This document shows, in pieces, positions 1 to 11,091 of a DNA stretch of 64,000 nucleotides. Numbering within the stretch: position 1 is the first letter of the stretch; each line of letters starts with the position of its first letter. The notes under the pieces were generated by a model. The model did no database searches. It was not told the origin of the DNA and saw only the letters and a list, made by a program, of their open reading frames with translations. The DNA lies in assembly GCF_026151205.1 (NCBI RefSeq), contig NC_087080.1:1063812-1127811 (forward strand), in the 5' to 3' direction. This stretch comes from Bolinopsis microptera (Eukaryota; Ctenophora; Tentaculata; Lobata; Bolinopsidae). A program made the position numbers and the translations under genes.

Positions 1-825
1 TTACCACTCATTGGAATTTGGCATTGAGTATGGTTTTCATGAGCTGTCAGTCTTCAACTTTTAAAGTTTTAAGCAAGACAATTCAAAACATTTGTAATAT
101 AGTGTGTTTTCTCTTTTTCCCCACTGCACTACCTCGCCGCAAAATGCAAATGATCACATTGAATTGAATACCATCCCGTCCATAGCCACGTTGCAAAGTC
201 ATGCAATGACGGTCTTATTTGTCCTTAGTAACAGTTAACATGACACAATATACTAAATTACAGAAATAGGTCGCACTTGAATCAGTGGTGTAACTGTAAC
301 GTTGCCTGTTGGCGCCGAAAAAGCGCCCCCTGTTGATGCCCCCTTCCCTTTTGGCGCCCCTCCTAAAATTGAACAAATTAGGTGATTTTAGAGGATACGC
401 CGGTAAAAAATCTCTAAAAAGTGTGTTTCTAGAGCAAAACGCGCAGTTTTGCTAGTACTACTACTTCAGTTAAGTTTTCCAAAATTATCCCACATTCAAA
501 CGACAATTTGGCCAAGGATGTTAAGTACGTAGCGTATCTTATAAACGTACGGCATACGAGCGTATTCAGTATTCGGACAAAATTTAACATCAAACTTTTT
601 TTTCTAAAGTTCTAAAGCTGCAAAATGTGCCGTATTTCACGTATGTCTTAGAATTTAGACAAACGGCGTATTTTCGACTGGTTTTTCGGCGTACTTAACA
701 TCAATGATTTTTGTGCCCCCCTAAAGCCCTAAGATGCAAAATGAAATTTGTGATAGAGCCGAACCATTTTTTCTTTTGAATGCACCTTTTTGTTGCCTCT
801 ATAATCTATATCTTACTTATAAGTC
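1..825. other. No gene seen
   Basis: AT-rich non-coding sequence with a short run of GGCGCC-type words near 310-360. I see no coding exon or element that I can support. Confidence 0.5.
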
Positions 826-1735
826 TCAGAGAATTATCTTTGTTTGTCGTTTGTACGACCGCCCGCGTGCAAATCAGACGAGAAATAGGTAGTTGCGTAG
901 TTACCATGGTAACAAGGATTATTACACGCACGTGCACGTGCAATGATTGTTTTAACGTCATTTTGATCAGTTTTATTAATATTACGCTGTGTTTAGTACG
1001 AGCAACATTTTAATTGGCTGTATCTTCGGTTCATGTGTAGGATATTTTTTGATGCCATTTAAACTTACCAACGAAGAATCCTATTAGCTTCCTCCCACGG
1101 GTTTTCTAGTCATATAATCTCTACTATAATTCAGAAAATTCTTTTTGTTGTCTGTATGTACGACCGCCCACGTGCAAATTAGATGAAAAATAAGAAGTTG
1201 CATAGTAACCATGGTAACGAGGATTTTTACACGCACGTGCACGTGCAATGATTGGCGAACGGAATTTTTATCGGTTTTGTTGATATTACGTTTTGTTTAG
1301 TTCGAGCAACATTTTAATCGGCTGTATCTTCAGTGGGGATGAATATTTTTTGACACGATTAAAACTGACTGCCAAAGAATACTAATAGGTTCCTCCCGGT
1401 GACCACGGGTTTTCTAGTACTATAATAATTCAGAGAATTATCTTTGTTTGTACAATGTCTGTACGACCGCCCACGTGCAAATTAGGTAAGAAGCAAAAGG
1501 TTGTATAGTAACCAGGATAACGAGGGTTGTTACACGCACGTGCACGTGCAAAGATGGTTAAAACGGCATTTTTATCGGTTTTGTTGATATTACGTTGTGT
1601 TTAGTGCGAGCAACATTTTAATCGGCTGTATCTTCGGTTGAGTAGGATATTTTTTGATGCAATTTAAACTTACTAACAAAAAATACTATTAGCTTTCTCC
1701 CTGTGACCACGGGTTTTCGAGTATCATATAATATG
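826..1735 (+). repeat. Tandem repeat, three ~300 bp units
   Basis: Three head-to-tail copies start near 830, 1138 and 1443. Each has the same landmarks in order: CTTTGTTTGT, ACGACCGCCC, ACCATGGTAAC, the alternating CACGTGCACGTGC block, GGCTGTATCTTC, and a closing CACGGGTTTTCTAGT. The units differ by scattered substitutions and small gaps, so the array is not recent. There is no reading frame across it. Confidence 0.85.
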
Positions 1736-1944
1736 ATGTTTGCCTCTAGAAAGGTATAAGATTAAAATTATTTAATCGCAAAATTAATCGCAAGATGGTG
1801 ATTGTAGACCCGCTTATTTAGTCTTTAGAAGAGGGTAGATGGTGTAGAGCATGGGCTTTCTTCTAGTTATCACTCGCCGATGATATTTGAAACGTTTAGG
1901 AAAGAGCCCAGCCATGAAAGTATGTAAAATGTCAATAGTATAAG

Positions 1945-2065
1945 CTTCGTTCGATGTATTTTGGACGCTGATTCCGAATTACCTGCTATAAATATATATA
2001 GGGTTGCTATAAATGTATAGGGTTGAAACGCTTGCCCAAGAAGTTATCGGCAAAAACTGTTTTGG
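1945..2065 (+). repeat. Dispersed repeat shared with the foldback element core
   Basis: The words TCGATGTATTTT, GGACGCT, ATTCCGAAT, ATAGGGTT and GGC(A/G)AAAACTGT occur in this order here and again at about 9318-9420, inside the core of the 8629-10416 transposon. This stretch may be a relic of that family. Confidence 0.55.
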
Positions 2066-2522
2066 TCACACGACAGGCTTGTAAAACACGAATTACGGTC
2101 ATTATAGTGATCAGCTTCGGGGTCATGGTTACTGGATTGGATTAGGGGTTATAAAACCGTTTCGTTCGGCTGCAAATCCACAAATTCATTTAATTCACGT
2201 GATATAAGCACTCTGGCGAGTTAATTAGTCTTTTTTCTTTTGATTGGTCGGCGTCGACTGTAAGCCTTCCTTGCGGTGGCTTTCACACCTGTCCCCATTC
2301 TCCAACTCCTGCTGCTAGAGAGAGAGACTCTTAAGTTAAATACCATAATTATATTATACATAGATATCGAGAACAGACTCCGAGAGTCTTTAAGTTCTGT
2401 TACCACCGCCCCTGGTGCAACCCCTTACGGGTTAACGATGAGGAGACAGGGAGTTCCGGTCATGCGGCATGCCTGCTACGTGCAACTCGTAGGAGTATGC
2501 AATGTTCCTGTAACGTCACTGT

Positions 2523-3490
2523 AGACCACTCCTCTGTCGTTGTTTTGAGTGTCCGATCCAAAAACCAAATCCTAGGGTACACGAGACGTGGAAGCCTGTG
2601 AGCGTGTTAGAGTCTGTTAAGTATTAGAGTCCTAGGGTTACACGAGACGTCGTAGCCTGGGAGCGTGTTAAATCCTGGGGTTACACGAGACGTGGTAACC
2701 TGTGAGAGTGTTAAATCTTGGGGTTACACGAGACGTGGTAGCCTGTGAGCGTGTTAAATCCTAGGGTTACACGAGACGTCGTAGCCTGTGAGCGTGTTAA
2801 ATCCTGGGGTTACACGAGACGTCGTAGACTTTGAACGTGTAAAATCCTGGGGTTACACGAGATATGCTAGCCTGTGAGCGTGTAGTCCGCTCCTCTATCG
2901 TTGTTTTGAGTGTCCGATCCAAAACCAAATCCTAGGGTACACGAGACGTGGAAGCATGTGAGCGTGTTAGAGTCTGTTAATTGTTAGAGTCCTAGGGTTA
3001 CACGAGACGTGGTGGTCTATGAGCGTGTTAAATCCTGGGGTTACACGAGGCGTGGTAACCTGTGAGCGTGTTAAATCCTGGGGTTACACGAGACGTGGTA
3101 GTCTATGAGCGTGTAGACCGCTCCTAGCTCTAATATCGTTGTTTTGATTGTCCGATCCAAAACCAAATCCTAGGATACACGAGGCGTGGTAGCCTGTGAA
3201 CGTGTAAAATCTTGGGGTTACACGAGACATGGTAGCCTGTAAAGCTGTAAGCGTGTAGACCGCTCCTCTATCGTTGTTTTGAGTTTCCGATCCAAAACCA
3301 AATCCTAGGGTACACGAAACGTGAGCGTGTTAGAGTCTGTTAAGTGTTAGAGTTCTGCGGTTACACGAGACGTGGTAGTCTGTGAGCGTGTAGACCGCTC
3401 CTCTATCGTTGTTTTCAGTGTCCGATTCAAAACCAAACCCTGTACTGGGGTTACACGTCATGTGGGAGCCTGTGAGCGTGTTAGTTTCCT
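2523..3490 (+). repeat. Higher-order minisatellite, ~43 bp basic unit
   Basis: The basic unit is about 43 bp around GGGTTACACGAGACGT and CCTGTGAGCGTGTTAAATC. A longer block containing CGCTCCTCTATCG, TTGTTTTGAGTGTCCGATCC and AAAACCAAATCC recurs near 2530, 2886, 3117, 3259 and 3391, so the basic units are grouped into blocks of unequal length. No coding signal was seen. Confidence 0.85.
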
Positions 3491-3778
3491 GCGGAAGGTG
3501 TTATTTGCCTTTGGGAAAAGGGGTTATGCTGCGGTTCTAAGGTTAGTAGAGGCTATTAGAGCCTTTCCTTGTTGTAGAGATGGCTAGTCCCTTCCTTTGC
3601 ATAGGTTAGAAACACCCATGCACCTCCCGTTCGAATCACCCACCCCACACCGCGTGGAGGTTCGGTGAGGTTTTTCGTGGGGCGAGTTAATTATTAAACT
3701 TGTATTATGTACTTTCCTCAATCTTCAGTTGTTGATATTTCGTTTAAAGTTAAACATCGATTTTTCTAACAATGTAGA

Positions 3779-3845
3779 ATGGTAGACATGCGGAATCTTC
3801 AAACGAAGTTAATATTCCTACAAATCATCTCGCTATCTCTCTGTG
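3779..3845 (+). CDS. Exon 1 of surface-protein gene: signal peptide
   Basis: The ATG at 3779 opens a 22-codon exon ending in G followed by the donor GTAAGT (phase 1). It starts with a few polar and basic residues (MVDMRNLQTK) and continues into a hydrophobic run (LIFLQIISLSLC), typical of a secretory signal peptide. Phase 1 at its end matches the phase-1 start of the exon proposed at 6373 and of all cysteine-rich modules downstream, which is why I place it at the head of that gene. The promoter is not identifiable. The link to later exons is inferred from phase, strand and order, not seen in a transcript. Confidence 0.6.
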
Positions 3846-5183
3846 GTAAGTTACGTGACGTGTGCATGCATGAGCTGCTATTTTACTTATCATTGATCAA
3901 AAATAGATCAATAATTTATCGTTATAGAAAATAGAAATAGTACCACTTATACCCGTTGAAATGAGATAATTATAGTATTAAATACTTTTCACCAAAACCA
4001 AAAATTGGGTAGATTGGACCATCGACCGTATCTCCTTTTTCCAGACACAAAGGAAGTAGATCAATTTAAGTTACCGTTCTCAAATTTATGCAAAATGATA
4101 CCGGGAATGTAATCGGTCGCTCATTTTCCCCATTCATTCACGGCCTGCAAATTGTAACGAATTTAGGTTAACTAAATTAATGAAACTCAGTAGAAATATT
4201 TTTGAGCTGCTTTCGGGCTGATACTTAGTGTACGTCGGGATAATAGCTGTAGGTAGTGTGTCCAATGAGGTGAAGTTTATCCAGTAGAAGTGCAAGTGTC
4301 AAAAGTATTATCTTTGAATTGACCACAGGGTGACAGGGATCAAACAGAAAAGAATCAAGAACTAAATGAAAACATTAAAAATCCTGATCTGGTGCCACTA
4401 CAATAAGTTCAAATTGTTTAATTCTCGGTAATTCACTCTTCTGTTTGCTTCATGCTAAATCTAACAGCTGAAACAAACAGGGGTCTGACTCTGAGTTAAC
4501 AACTTATACTCAAAACGGCATTTTCTAGATGTCTTAGCCTACATATCATAGACTTATAATTGCTACATATCATAGACTTATAATTGCTGTGGCTTGTGTA
4601 GTTACATTATCTGATTGGAGATACATCTATTGTTGAATAAGTGTTTTGTTTGAATATAACTTAAAACTAAGATCTTGATACTAGTGACCTCCGTCAATAC
4701 AATTAACGCTCTAGGGAAAAAAGTTTGCTGTTTTTCAGCATTGTAACAGTCTGTATGCTTTGATCTTTTGTAAATACAACAAGGTGTAAAGTTCTAGAAT
4801 ATTGGATTATAAAAGATAGCATAATATATCGTTGTAAGAAACAATGTTTACAGAGCTGGTCGCATAAATACTGCTGCCTATCGAGTGACGGCAAGGCACC
4901 TAATAGGCAGCGAAGTAATCGAGAAATGAAGTAATCGGGAAAAATTTGAATTACATGGTTCCTGCAAACCGGATAACAGGTTAAATCAAATGATTACATA
5001 ATATACTGATTAAAAGTTTACCATAATGATATTTATGCGATGTATCGCATAAAAAATACCTTAAGGACTAAGGTCAATAAATTTGGTTCACAATAAATTT
5101 GGTTACAAACATTTTGGTAATACCATAATTTTAGTCACAAATTTCGCAAATTTGTATACTTCCTATGGGAAAAGGAAGTAAGA
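3846..5183 (+). other. Intron sequence, nothing coding seen
   Basis: AT-rich intron of the proposed surface-protein gene. It contains a short direct repeat (ACATATCATAGACTTATAATTGCT, 24 bp, given here only in position terms at about 4540-4590) and no supported exon. Confidence 0.4.
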
Positions 5184-6232
5184 ACCATACTATGACTGTT
5201 GTCACGAGTAAAGGCACGGCCTCTTAACACACTGTGCCATTTGTCATGATTTTAGGCTCGATTTCTAAACATAAATTATTTTGGATGAAAATAGTAAAAT
5301 GTGAGTGCTGTCACGTCGGCCGGGTGGTTTAGTTGTTTTAATACATTTACTTCCCACACGGACGACTGGGGTTCGATTCCCAGTGGGGACCAATCTGTTT
5401 CCCAGTGGGGACCAATTCGGTCGGATGCAGTTCGGCCACCAAACCATGGTTTGATGCTTTCATTAGAACTTCTATTCGAAAAAACTTTTGGCGGAAAACA
5501 AAATTTAAATTTTCGAAAGTCTTTTCATAAACTACCTATACTACCTTTCCCGGTATTTCAAGAAATTCCGATAATTTTGAGCCAATAAACATTTTTGTGA
5601 TTTTTGGTTACTTGCTAATTAGTAACTATCCAATTATCTAATTGTCAGTGTCTGACATGAACATTTGTCTTACAAAAGTTTTTCTCGTCGATATGATAAT
5701 TACCCTCTATTAATTCGTATCCTTCTACGATGTTCACAGCTGAAGATATTTGACAAACAAGAAAGGAGGTAAAAAGTGGCAAAAGTGGCAAAAAGTGGCC
5801 TTAAGACACGTGGACAATTTTGGAAAAGTTGGCCACCCGAATGAAACTTAAAATTGAACCTAAAAACGTCATAAATCCTTTGGAAGCTTCTTCTGTCAGT
5901 AGATCGATTATTTTAGACGGATCTGTCTGTACTATAGTACTATCGTCTATCTTTGCATTCTGCACTGCAAATGTCCATATCACGCAAAATATTGACCTTA
6001 TTAGGTAATCGTGACGTCGTGTTATCCATGACGGTTGGCACGAGTACTGAATAGACTGTGCCTGCAGTCACGTCAGGCACGGATTATCAGCTAGGTACGG
6101 CTTTTGAAAAGCCGAGTGCCTGAGGAGTTGTCACGTATCCTTGGCACGCCCTATAAACACACTACGTACATATGGTCATTACATCTGACCGCACCATGAC
6201 AACAGTCATGGTGACAACAGTCATAGTATGGT
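5184..6232. mobile_element. Putative ~1.05 kb element with terminal inverted repeats
   Basis: ACCATACTATGACTGTTGTC at the left end is repeated in inverted orientation at the right end (about 6210-6231). The interior has other partial inverted matches around GGCACG and GTGTGTTTA. It contains no transposase-like frame, so it would be non-autonomous. The target duplication could not be fixed, so the boundaries are approximate. Confidence 0.45.
5312..5393 (+). repeat. tRNA-like segment (SINE head or tRNA pseudogene)
   Basis: Contains an A-box-like GTGGTTTAGTTG and a perfect B-box GGTTCGATTCC followed by CAGTGGGGACCA. The 5' half does not pair with the acceptor end and the arms do not fold as a full cloverleaf, so this is more likely a tRNA-derived SINE or a pseudogene than a working tRNA. 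Confidence 0.5.
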
Positions 6233-6372
6233 CGGGCCCTTAAATTCTTAGAATAAACTATGGGCGACATTCATACAATTCCTTTACAATTTTTCTAGAA
6301 CACCTCTTCTTTAAATTCATGATATTCATGAATCGTTGCTCAGTAGTCATGAATTAAACATACAATTAACAG

Positions 6373-6801
6373 GTTGGTTACCAGTCGAACGTAACGTGAA
6401 AATAGAGTGGGATCTTGAGTCGACACCTTTAGAAATTAAAACTAATAGTGTGCTGAAGAGTGTGCAGGTGGTAGTGAACTTCTACTCTGCTGGGGGACAG
6501 TTTGCAGGAGCAGTCTACCTCTACTTCAGATCTACTACAGAATACATCCTCAACGGGTGCACCACATCCTCCACTAACCTCCCTGTTAAACCCCCCTCTA
6601 CTGCTGTCAAGGTGTGGCGTATAACCAGAACTGCAGGTGTTAGAGTAGTGATACACTGTAACGAGGTAGAGGTGCTCAACATACTGCTCTCTCAAGCAAC
6701 GTGTAGTCGCAGTGACTGGAGCACGTACTGGAACAGGGACGTGACAAAGATAGAGTTCTCTTCCTATGACGAAGCATCTGATTACTACGGAACACAACCA
6801 G
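6373..6801 (+). CDS. Exon 2 of surface-protein gene: unassigned extracellular domain
   Basis: A 429 bp open exon (143 codons, phase 1 to phase 1) between the acceptor ATTAACAG and the donor G|GTGACT. The frame is open from 6315, but phase 1 with exon 1 selects the acceptor at 6372. The product is beta-rich in appearance, with the blocks KIEWDLESTPLEI, VYLYFRSTTEY, VWRITRTAGVRVVIHCNEVE and SDWSTYWNRDVTKIEFSSYD, and paired-looking cysteines. I do not recognise the family with confidence. It resembles the extracellular domain that precedes GCC2-type modules in some invertebrate proteins. Its position between a signal exon and cysteine-rich modules supports an extracellular role. Confidence 0.6.
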
Positions 6802-7609
6802 GTGACTAATAACAACAAGCATTGGTTTAACAAAGTAACAATAACTTTAATTTACATATACGCCAACTTGCTGATTCTCTCGTAAGCTTGTGATTACGTG
6901 TTTTCTGTCTAAATTTCAAGTTTGTTATTTAGTTATTTGACATAAACGCATATATTATAGGATATGGGATATAGGATAGTTACTACATATTGTTATTTAT
7001 AACTTAATAAAGTGGTCATAATTTTATCAATTACTGTTCTCCGAATAAAATAAAATCATATTCTTTCAGATTGCAAAATAGCTAACTATAATTTAGAAAT
7101 ATTGCATATTTTGTAGTAGACATCATGGAGACAAGCCATTTTCAGCTCCTAAGGTTGAAACAATTATCAATTGAAAACTGATGTTTTTACAAAATATCTT
7201 CAACATAAGCAGTAAGGTATTTTACCAGACAAACTGAAAACTTTTTTGGTTCAATATTTATTTTGCAGAGTTTACACAATATGTGCATTGTGCAATGTGC
7301 ATTGTGCTGCATAGTTTGTTGATGAGGCGAATTTTTAGCGTTAATCCTAATGCAAATGACTGATAGCAATTTGAGTTAGTATTGGGCTTAGAGCCAAGAA
7401 GGAAAATTTGTGGTACGAAAATTTCAAGAACCGTAAGAGTCTGGGTGGCAATAATTTCCTCGAAAAACCGTGGAATATGTGGATATTTAATTTTTCAATT
7501 TTAAATCTAATGTTATTGTAACACATCTGAACTGTACTTAAATAGTTATATAATAACGATTTTCTTATCTTCCACTACGATCTGCCAGTTTTAACGTTAT
7601 TAATTCCAG
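6802..7609 (+). other. Intron, with the start of the duplicated module unit
   Basis: From about 7380 the sequence (AAATTTGTGGTACGAAAA, CAAGAACCGTAAGAGTCTGG) matches the introns ahead of each later type A exon, so the duplicated unit includes this intron. No exon was seen before 7610. Confidence 0.5.
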
Positions 7610-7705
7610 AGCCGTGTGGAGAAGGAAAATATCGGAATTATGATATGACAAGCTGTGAGACATGTGACGCTGGATTGACACCAAACTCTGACGAAACAGC
7701 CTGTG
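7610..7705 (+). CDS. Type A cysteine-rich exon, copy 1
   Basis: A 96 bp exon, phase 1-1, between TTAATTCCAG and the donor GTAAGATAAC. It encodes Glu then PCGEGKYRNYDMTSCETC, DAGLTPNSDETAC: four cysteines in a C-x2-G, C-x2-C, C pattern typical of ephrin-receptor-like/GCC2-GCC3 extracellular modules. It differs from later copies at NYD (others ND) and at E (others K). Confidence 0.75.
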
Positions 7706-7783
7706 GTAAGATAACTTTAAAACTTATATTTAATATTATTGTTGTGTTTTAAATTTGAATTAACTGTGCTATAGAATGGAAAC

Positions 7784-7831
7784 CAACTTGTGAACTTGGC
7801 CAGGAACGAAACTCAGGGAGAACAAAATGTG
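7784..7831 (+). pseudogene. Truncated type B exon
   Basis: Only the last ~48 bp of a type B exon remain (CELGQERNSGRTKC), fused directly to intron sequence ATAGAATGGAAACC. The ~200 bp between, including the acceptor and the first two thirds of the exon, are missing compared with the other units. The donor is changed from GTAAG to GTCAG. This remnant should not be spliced in. Confidence 0.7.
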
Positions 7832-8149
7832 GTCAGAATTGTTAACAAGAACCGAGCTGAGATGATTATATAGATGGGCAAAGATAGGTTAAGGGTAATG
7901 ACGGGATAAGGAAAAGGCGCCAGATAGGACTTAGAAGGCAAATTTGTGGTACGAAAAGACAAGAACCGTAAGAGTCTGGGCCGTAATAATTCTATCAAAA
8001 ATCCGTGGTTGTGTGGATATTTAATTTTTCACACATTGTTTTAAATCTAATGTTATTGTAACACATCTAAACTGTACTTAAATACTTATATAATAACGAT
8101 TTTCTTATCTTTCACTACGATTTGCCAGTTTTAACGTTATTAATTCCAG

Positions 8150-8245
8150 AGCCGTGTGGAGAAGGAACATATCGGAATGATGCTATGACAAGCTGTGAGA
8201 CATGTGACGCTGGATTGACACCAAACTCTGACAAAACAGCCTGTG
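8150..8245 (+). CDS. Type A cysteine-rich exon, copy 2
   Basis: 96 bp, phase 1-1, with the same acceptor and donor as copy 1. It encodes PCGEGTYRNDAMTSCETC and DAGLTPNSDKTAC. Together with the type B exon at 8410 it forms a complete A+B module. Confidence 0.75.
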
Positions 8246-8409
8246 GTAAGATAACTTTAAAGCTTATATTTAATATTATTGTTGTGTTTTAAATCTGAAT
8301 TAACTGTGCTATAGAATGAAAACCGAGGATATTGTTACTCACAATAACTTCTTAATATTAATAAGCTAGTTCAAACGAATTGCTGCTTAACGATTTCCTA
8401 ATTCTTCAG

Positions 8410-8553
8410 AGTCATGTCCAGCTGGAAGCTACAAGAACATTGAGATGAACACATGTAAAGAATGTCCTGATAACACGATCAGTTCAGAAGGAGCAGCCTT
8501 GTGTACAACTTGTGAACTTGGCCAGGAAAGAAACTCAGGGAGAACAAAATGTG
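8410..8553 (+). CDS. Type B cysteine-rich exon, copy 2
   Basis: 144 bp, phase 1-1, between TAATTCTTCAG and GTAAGAATTG. It encodes SCPAGSYKNIEMNTCKECP, DNTISSEGAALCTTCE, LGQERNSGRTKC: a textbook GCC2/GCC3 (ephrin-receptor-like) module with the C-P-A-G-x-Y start and C-x2-C pairs. No membrane segment is present, so an extracellular location is inferred. Confidence 0.8.
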
Positions 8554-8628
8554 GTAAGAATTGTTAATAAGAATCGAGCTGAGATGATTATATCTATATT
8601 ATACAGATGGGCAACGAGAGGATAAGGG

Positions 8629-10416
8629 GGTTCTTTTGCGATAGTCAAAACGCGACAACTAGCGCTGGATGGCGACAACTAGCGCTATCCAGTGCTAGTT
8701 GTCGCCATCCAGCGCTAGTTGTCGCTATCCAGCGCTGGATAACGCTGGCCAGCGCAAAATATATATGTTCGATAATTGTCGCTATCCAGCGCTAGTTGTC
8801 GCCATCCAGCGCTAGTTGTCGCCATCCATCGCTAGTTGTCGCTATCCAGCGCTAGTTGTCGCTGGCTATGCGACACTGTCGCACGCGATAGTTTGCGATG
8901 GCCAGCGCAACTGGCCATCGCAGAAAACAGTTCGATAACTAGCGCTGGATGGCGACAACTAGCGCTGGATAGCGACAACTAGCGCTGGCCAGCGCTGGCC
9001 ATCGATATCCAGCGCAAAATTTTTGCGCTATTACTCGTCAGCTAGCGCTAACCAGCGCTGGCCAGCGCTAGCCAGCGCTAGCCAGCGCTAACCAGCGCTA
9101 ACCAGCGCTAACCAGCGCTAGCCAGCGCTAACCAGCGCTAGCCAGCGCTAACCAGCGCTAGCCAGCGCTGGCCAGCGCTAGCTGACGAGTAATATCGCAA
9201 CTATATTGCGCTGGCCAGCGCTGGCTGACGAGTAATACTAATATCGAGCGTGCTAAATCACTCTACAGTCGATCTTCGAGATTGTTCTAAAAGGGCCCCC
9301 GATGGTTGTGTCCAACTTCAATCGATGTATTTTCGGACGCTAATTCCGAATCAACCCCCATGGGCCCATGACATAGGGTTAAAATGCTCTCCTGACGAGA
9401 TATTGGCGAAAAACTGTACAAGTATCGATCACGTGATATGACCGTATAAGGAAGTTAGTCTAATTTCTCGTTATTGTTAGGGTTTCAGCATATGTTTTTG
9501 TTAAGGATTGGGTTAGGGTTAGGGTTGGGATCAGATTAAACTTAGAGGGTTGGGGTTTCGAAAAGTCGTTCAGAACCAGCTAGAGTCAGAGAATGGATTA
9601 AAAAAGGCACGTGACAGTCAAGTGTAAAGTGATTAATCATCATCCGAGTAATATCGCAAGTATATGATTTTGACACATTGCGCTGGCTAGCGCTGGTTAC
9701 CGCTGGCTAGCGCTGGCTAACGCTGGCTAGCGCTGGCTAGCGCTGGCTAGCGCTGGCTAGCGCTGGCTAGCGCTGGCTAGCGCTGGCTAGCGCTGGCTAG
9801 CGCTGGCTAGCGCTGGCTAGCGCTGGCTAGCGCTGGCTAGCGCTGGATAGCGACAACTAGCGCTGGCTGGCGCTGGCTAGCGCTGGATAGCGACAACTAG
9901 CGCTGGCTAGCGCTGGCCAGCGCTGGATAGCGACAACTAGCGCTGGCTAGCGCTGGCCAGCGCTAGCTGACGAGTAATAGCGCAAAAATTTTGCGCTGGA
10001 TATCGATGGCCAGCGCTGGCCAGCGCTGGCTATCGCTTAGCGCTGGCCAGCGCTGGCCAGCACTAGTTGTCGCTATCCAGCGCTAGTTGTCGCTATCCAG
10101 CGCTAGTTATCGAACTGTTTTCTGCGATGGCCAGTTGCGCTGGCCATCGCAAACTATCGCGTGCGACAGTGTCGCATAGCCAGCGACAACTAGCGCTGGA
10201 TAGCGACAACTAGCGCTGGATGACGACAACTAGCGCTGGATGGCGACAACTAGCGCTGGATAGCGACAATTATCGAACATATATATTTTGCGCTGGCCAG
10301 CGTTATCCAGCGCTGGATAGCGACAACTAGCGCTGGATGGCGACAACTAGCGCTGGATAGCGCTAGTTGTCGCCATCCAGCGCTAGTTGTCGCGTTTTGA
10401 CTATCGCAAAAGAACC
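8629..10416. mobile_element. Foldback DNA transposon, non-autonomous, 8 bp target duplication
   Basis: The ends are perfect inverted repeats starting GGTTCTTTTGCGATAGTC. The arms stay nearly identical for several hundred bases and are built from short words such as GACAACTAGCGCTGGATGGC. GATAAGGG flanks both ends (8621-8628 and 10417-10424). The paralogous intron near 11155-11170 has a single GATAAGGG, which is the empty site. Inside the arms are arrays of the 10 bp word GCTAGCGCTG, and a ~420 bp unrelated core (about 9240-9660). No transposase is encoded. An 8 bp duplication fits hAT, P or Merlin; the GG end leans to Merlin, but I cannot settle the class. Confidence 0.9.
9660..9960. repeat. 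GCGCTGGCTA decamer array inside the foldback element
   Basis: About twenty near-perfect direct copies of the 10 bp word GCTAGCGCTG. A shorter partner in inverted orientation, (GCCAGCGCTA), lies at about 9055-9185. GCTAGC and AGCGCT are themselves palindromes, so the array can pair with itself and with its partner arm. Confidence 0.9.
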
Positions 10417-10684
10417 GATAAGGGTTAAGACGGGATAAGGATAAGGCGCCAGATACGACTTAGAATCAAGAAGGCAAATTTGTGGTATGAAAAGACAAGA
10501 ACCGTAAAAGTTTGGGTAGTAATAATTCTATCAAAAACCGTGGTTGTGTGGATATTTAATTTTTCACACATTGTTTTAAATCTAATGTTATTGTAACACA
10601 CCTAAACTGTACTTAAATACTTATATAATAACGATTTTCTTATCTTCCACTACGATTTGCCAGTTTTAACGTTATTAATTCCAG

Positions 10685-10780
10685 AGCCGTGTGGAGAAAG
10701 AAAATATCGGAATGATGCTATGACAAGCTGTGAGACATGTGACGCTGGATTAACACCAAACTCTGATAAAACAGCCTGTG
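10685..10780 (+). CDS. Type A cysteine-rich exon, copy 3
   Basis: 96 bp, phase 1-1. It encodes PCGERKYRNDAMTSCETC and DAGLTPNSDKTAC; G to R at the fifth position is the only notable change. Removing the foldback element and one target copy puts it ~739 bp after copy 2, which matches the period of the array. Confidence 0.75.
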
Positions 10781-10947
10781 GTAAGATAACTTTAAAGCTT
10801 ATTATATTTAATATTATTGTTATGTTTTAAATTTGAATTAACTGTGCTATAGAATGAAAACCGAGGACATTGGTACTCACAATAACTTCTTAATAATAAT
10901 AAGGTAGTTCAAACGAATTGCTGCTTAAAGATTTCCTAATTCTTCAG

Positions 10948-11091
10948 AGCCATGTCCAGCTGGAAGCTACAAGAACATTGAGATGAACACATGTAAAGAA
11001 TGTCCTGATAACACGATCAGTTCAGAAGGAGCAGCCTTGTGTACAACTTGTGAACTTGGCCAGGAAAGAAACTCAGGGAGAACAAAATGTG
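10948..11091 (+). CDS. Type B cysteine-rich exon, copy 3
   Basis: 144 bp, phase 1-1. The protein matches the 8410 copy in all cysteine positions (PCPAGSYKNIEMNTCKECP at the start). The intact frame and splice sites suggest it is usable. Confidence 0.75.

Noticed and set aside
780-1013. 77-codon frame at 780
   Set aside because: It lies in a tandem repeat whose other copies do not keep the frame.
5312-5393. Functional tRNA gene
   Set aside because: The B-box is perfect, but the acceptor and other arms do not pair.
5301-5588. 95-codon frame at 5301
   Set aside because: It overlaps the tRNA-like segment and has no family signal or splice context.
9470-9550. GGGTTAGGGTTAGGG as a telomere
   Set aside because: Only about three units inside a transposon core; too short and internal. 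The GGGTTAGGGT in the 77 bp satellite is likewise reverse-complement coding sequence plus acceptor.
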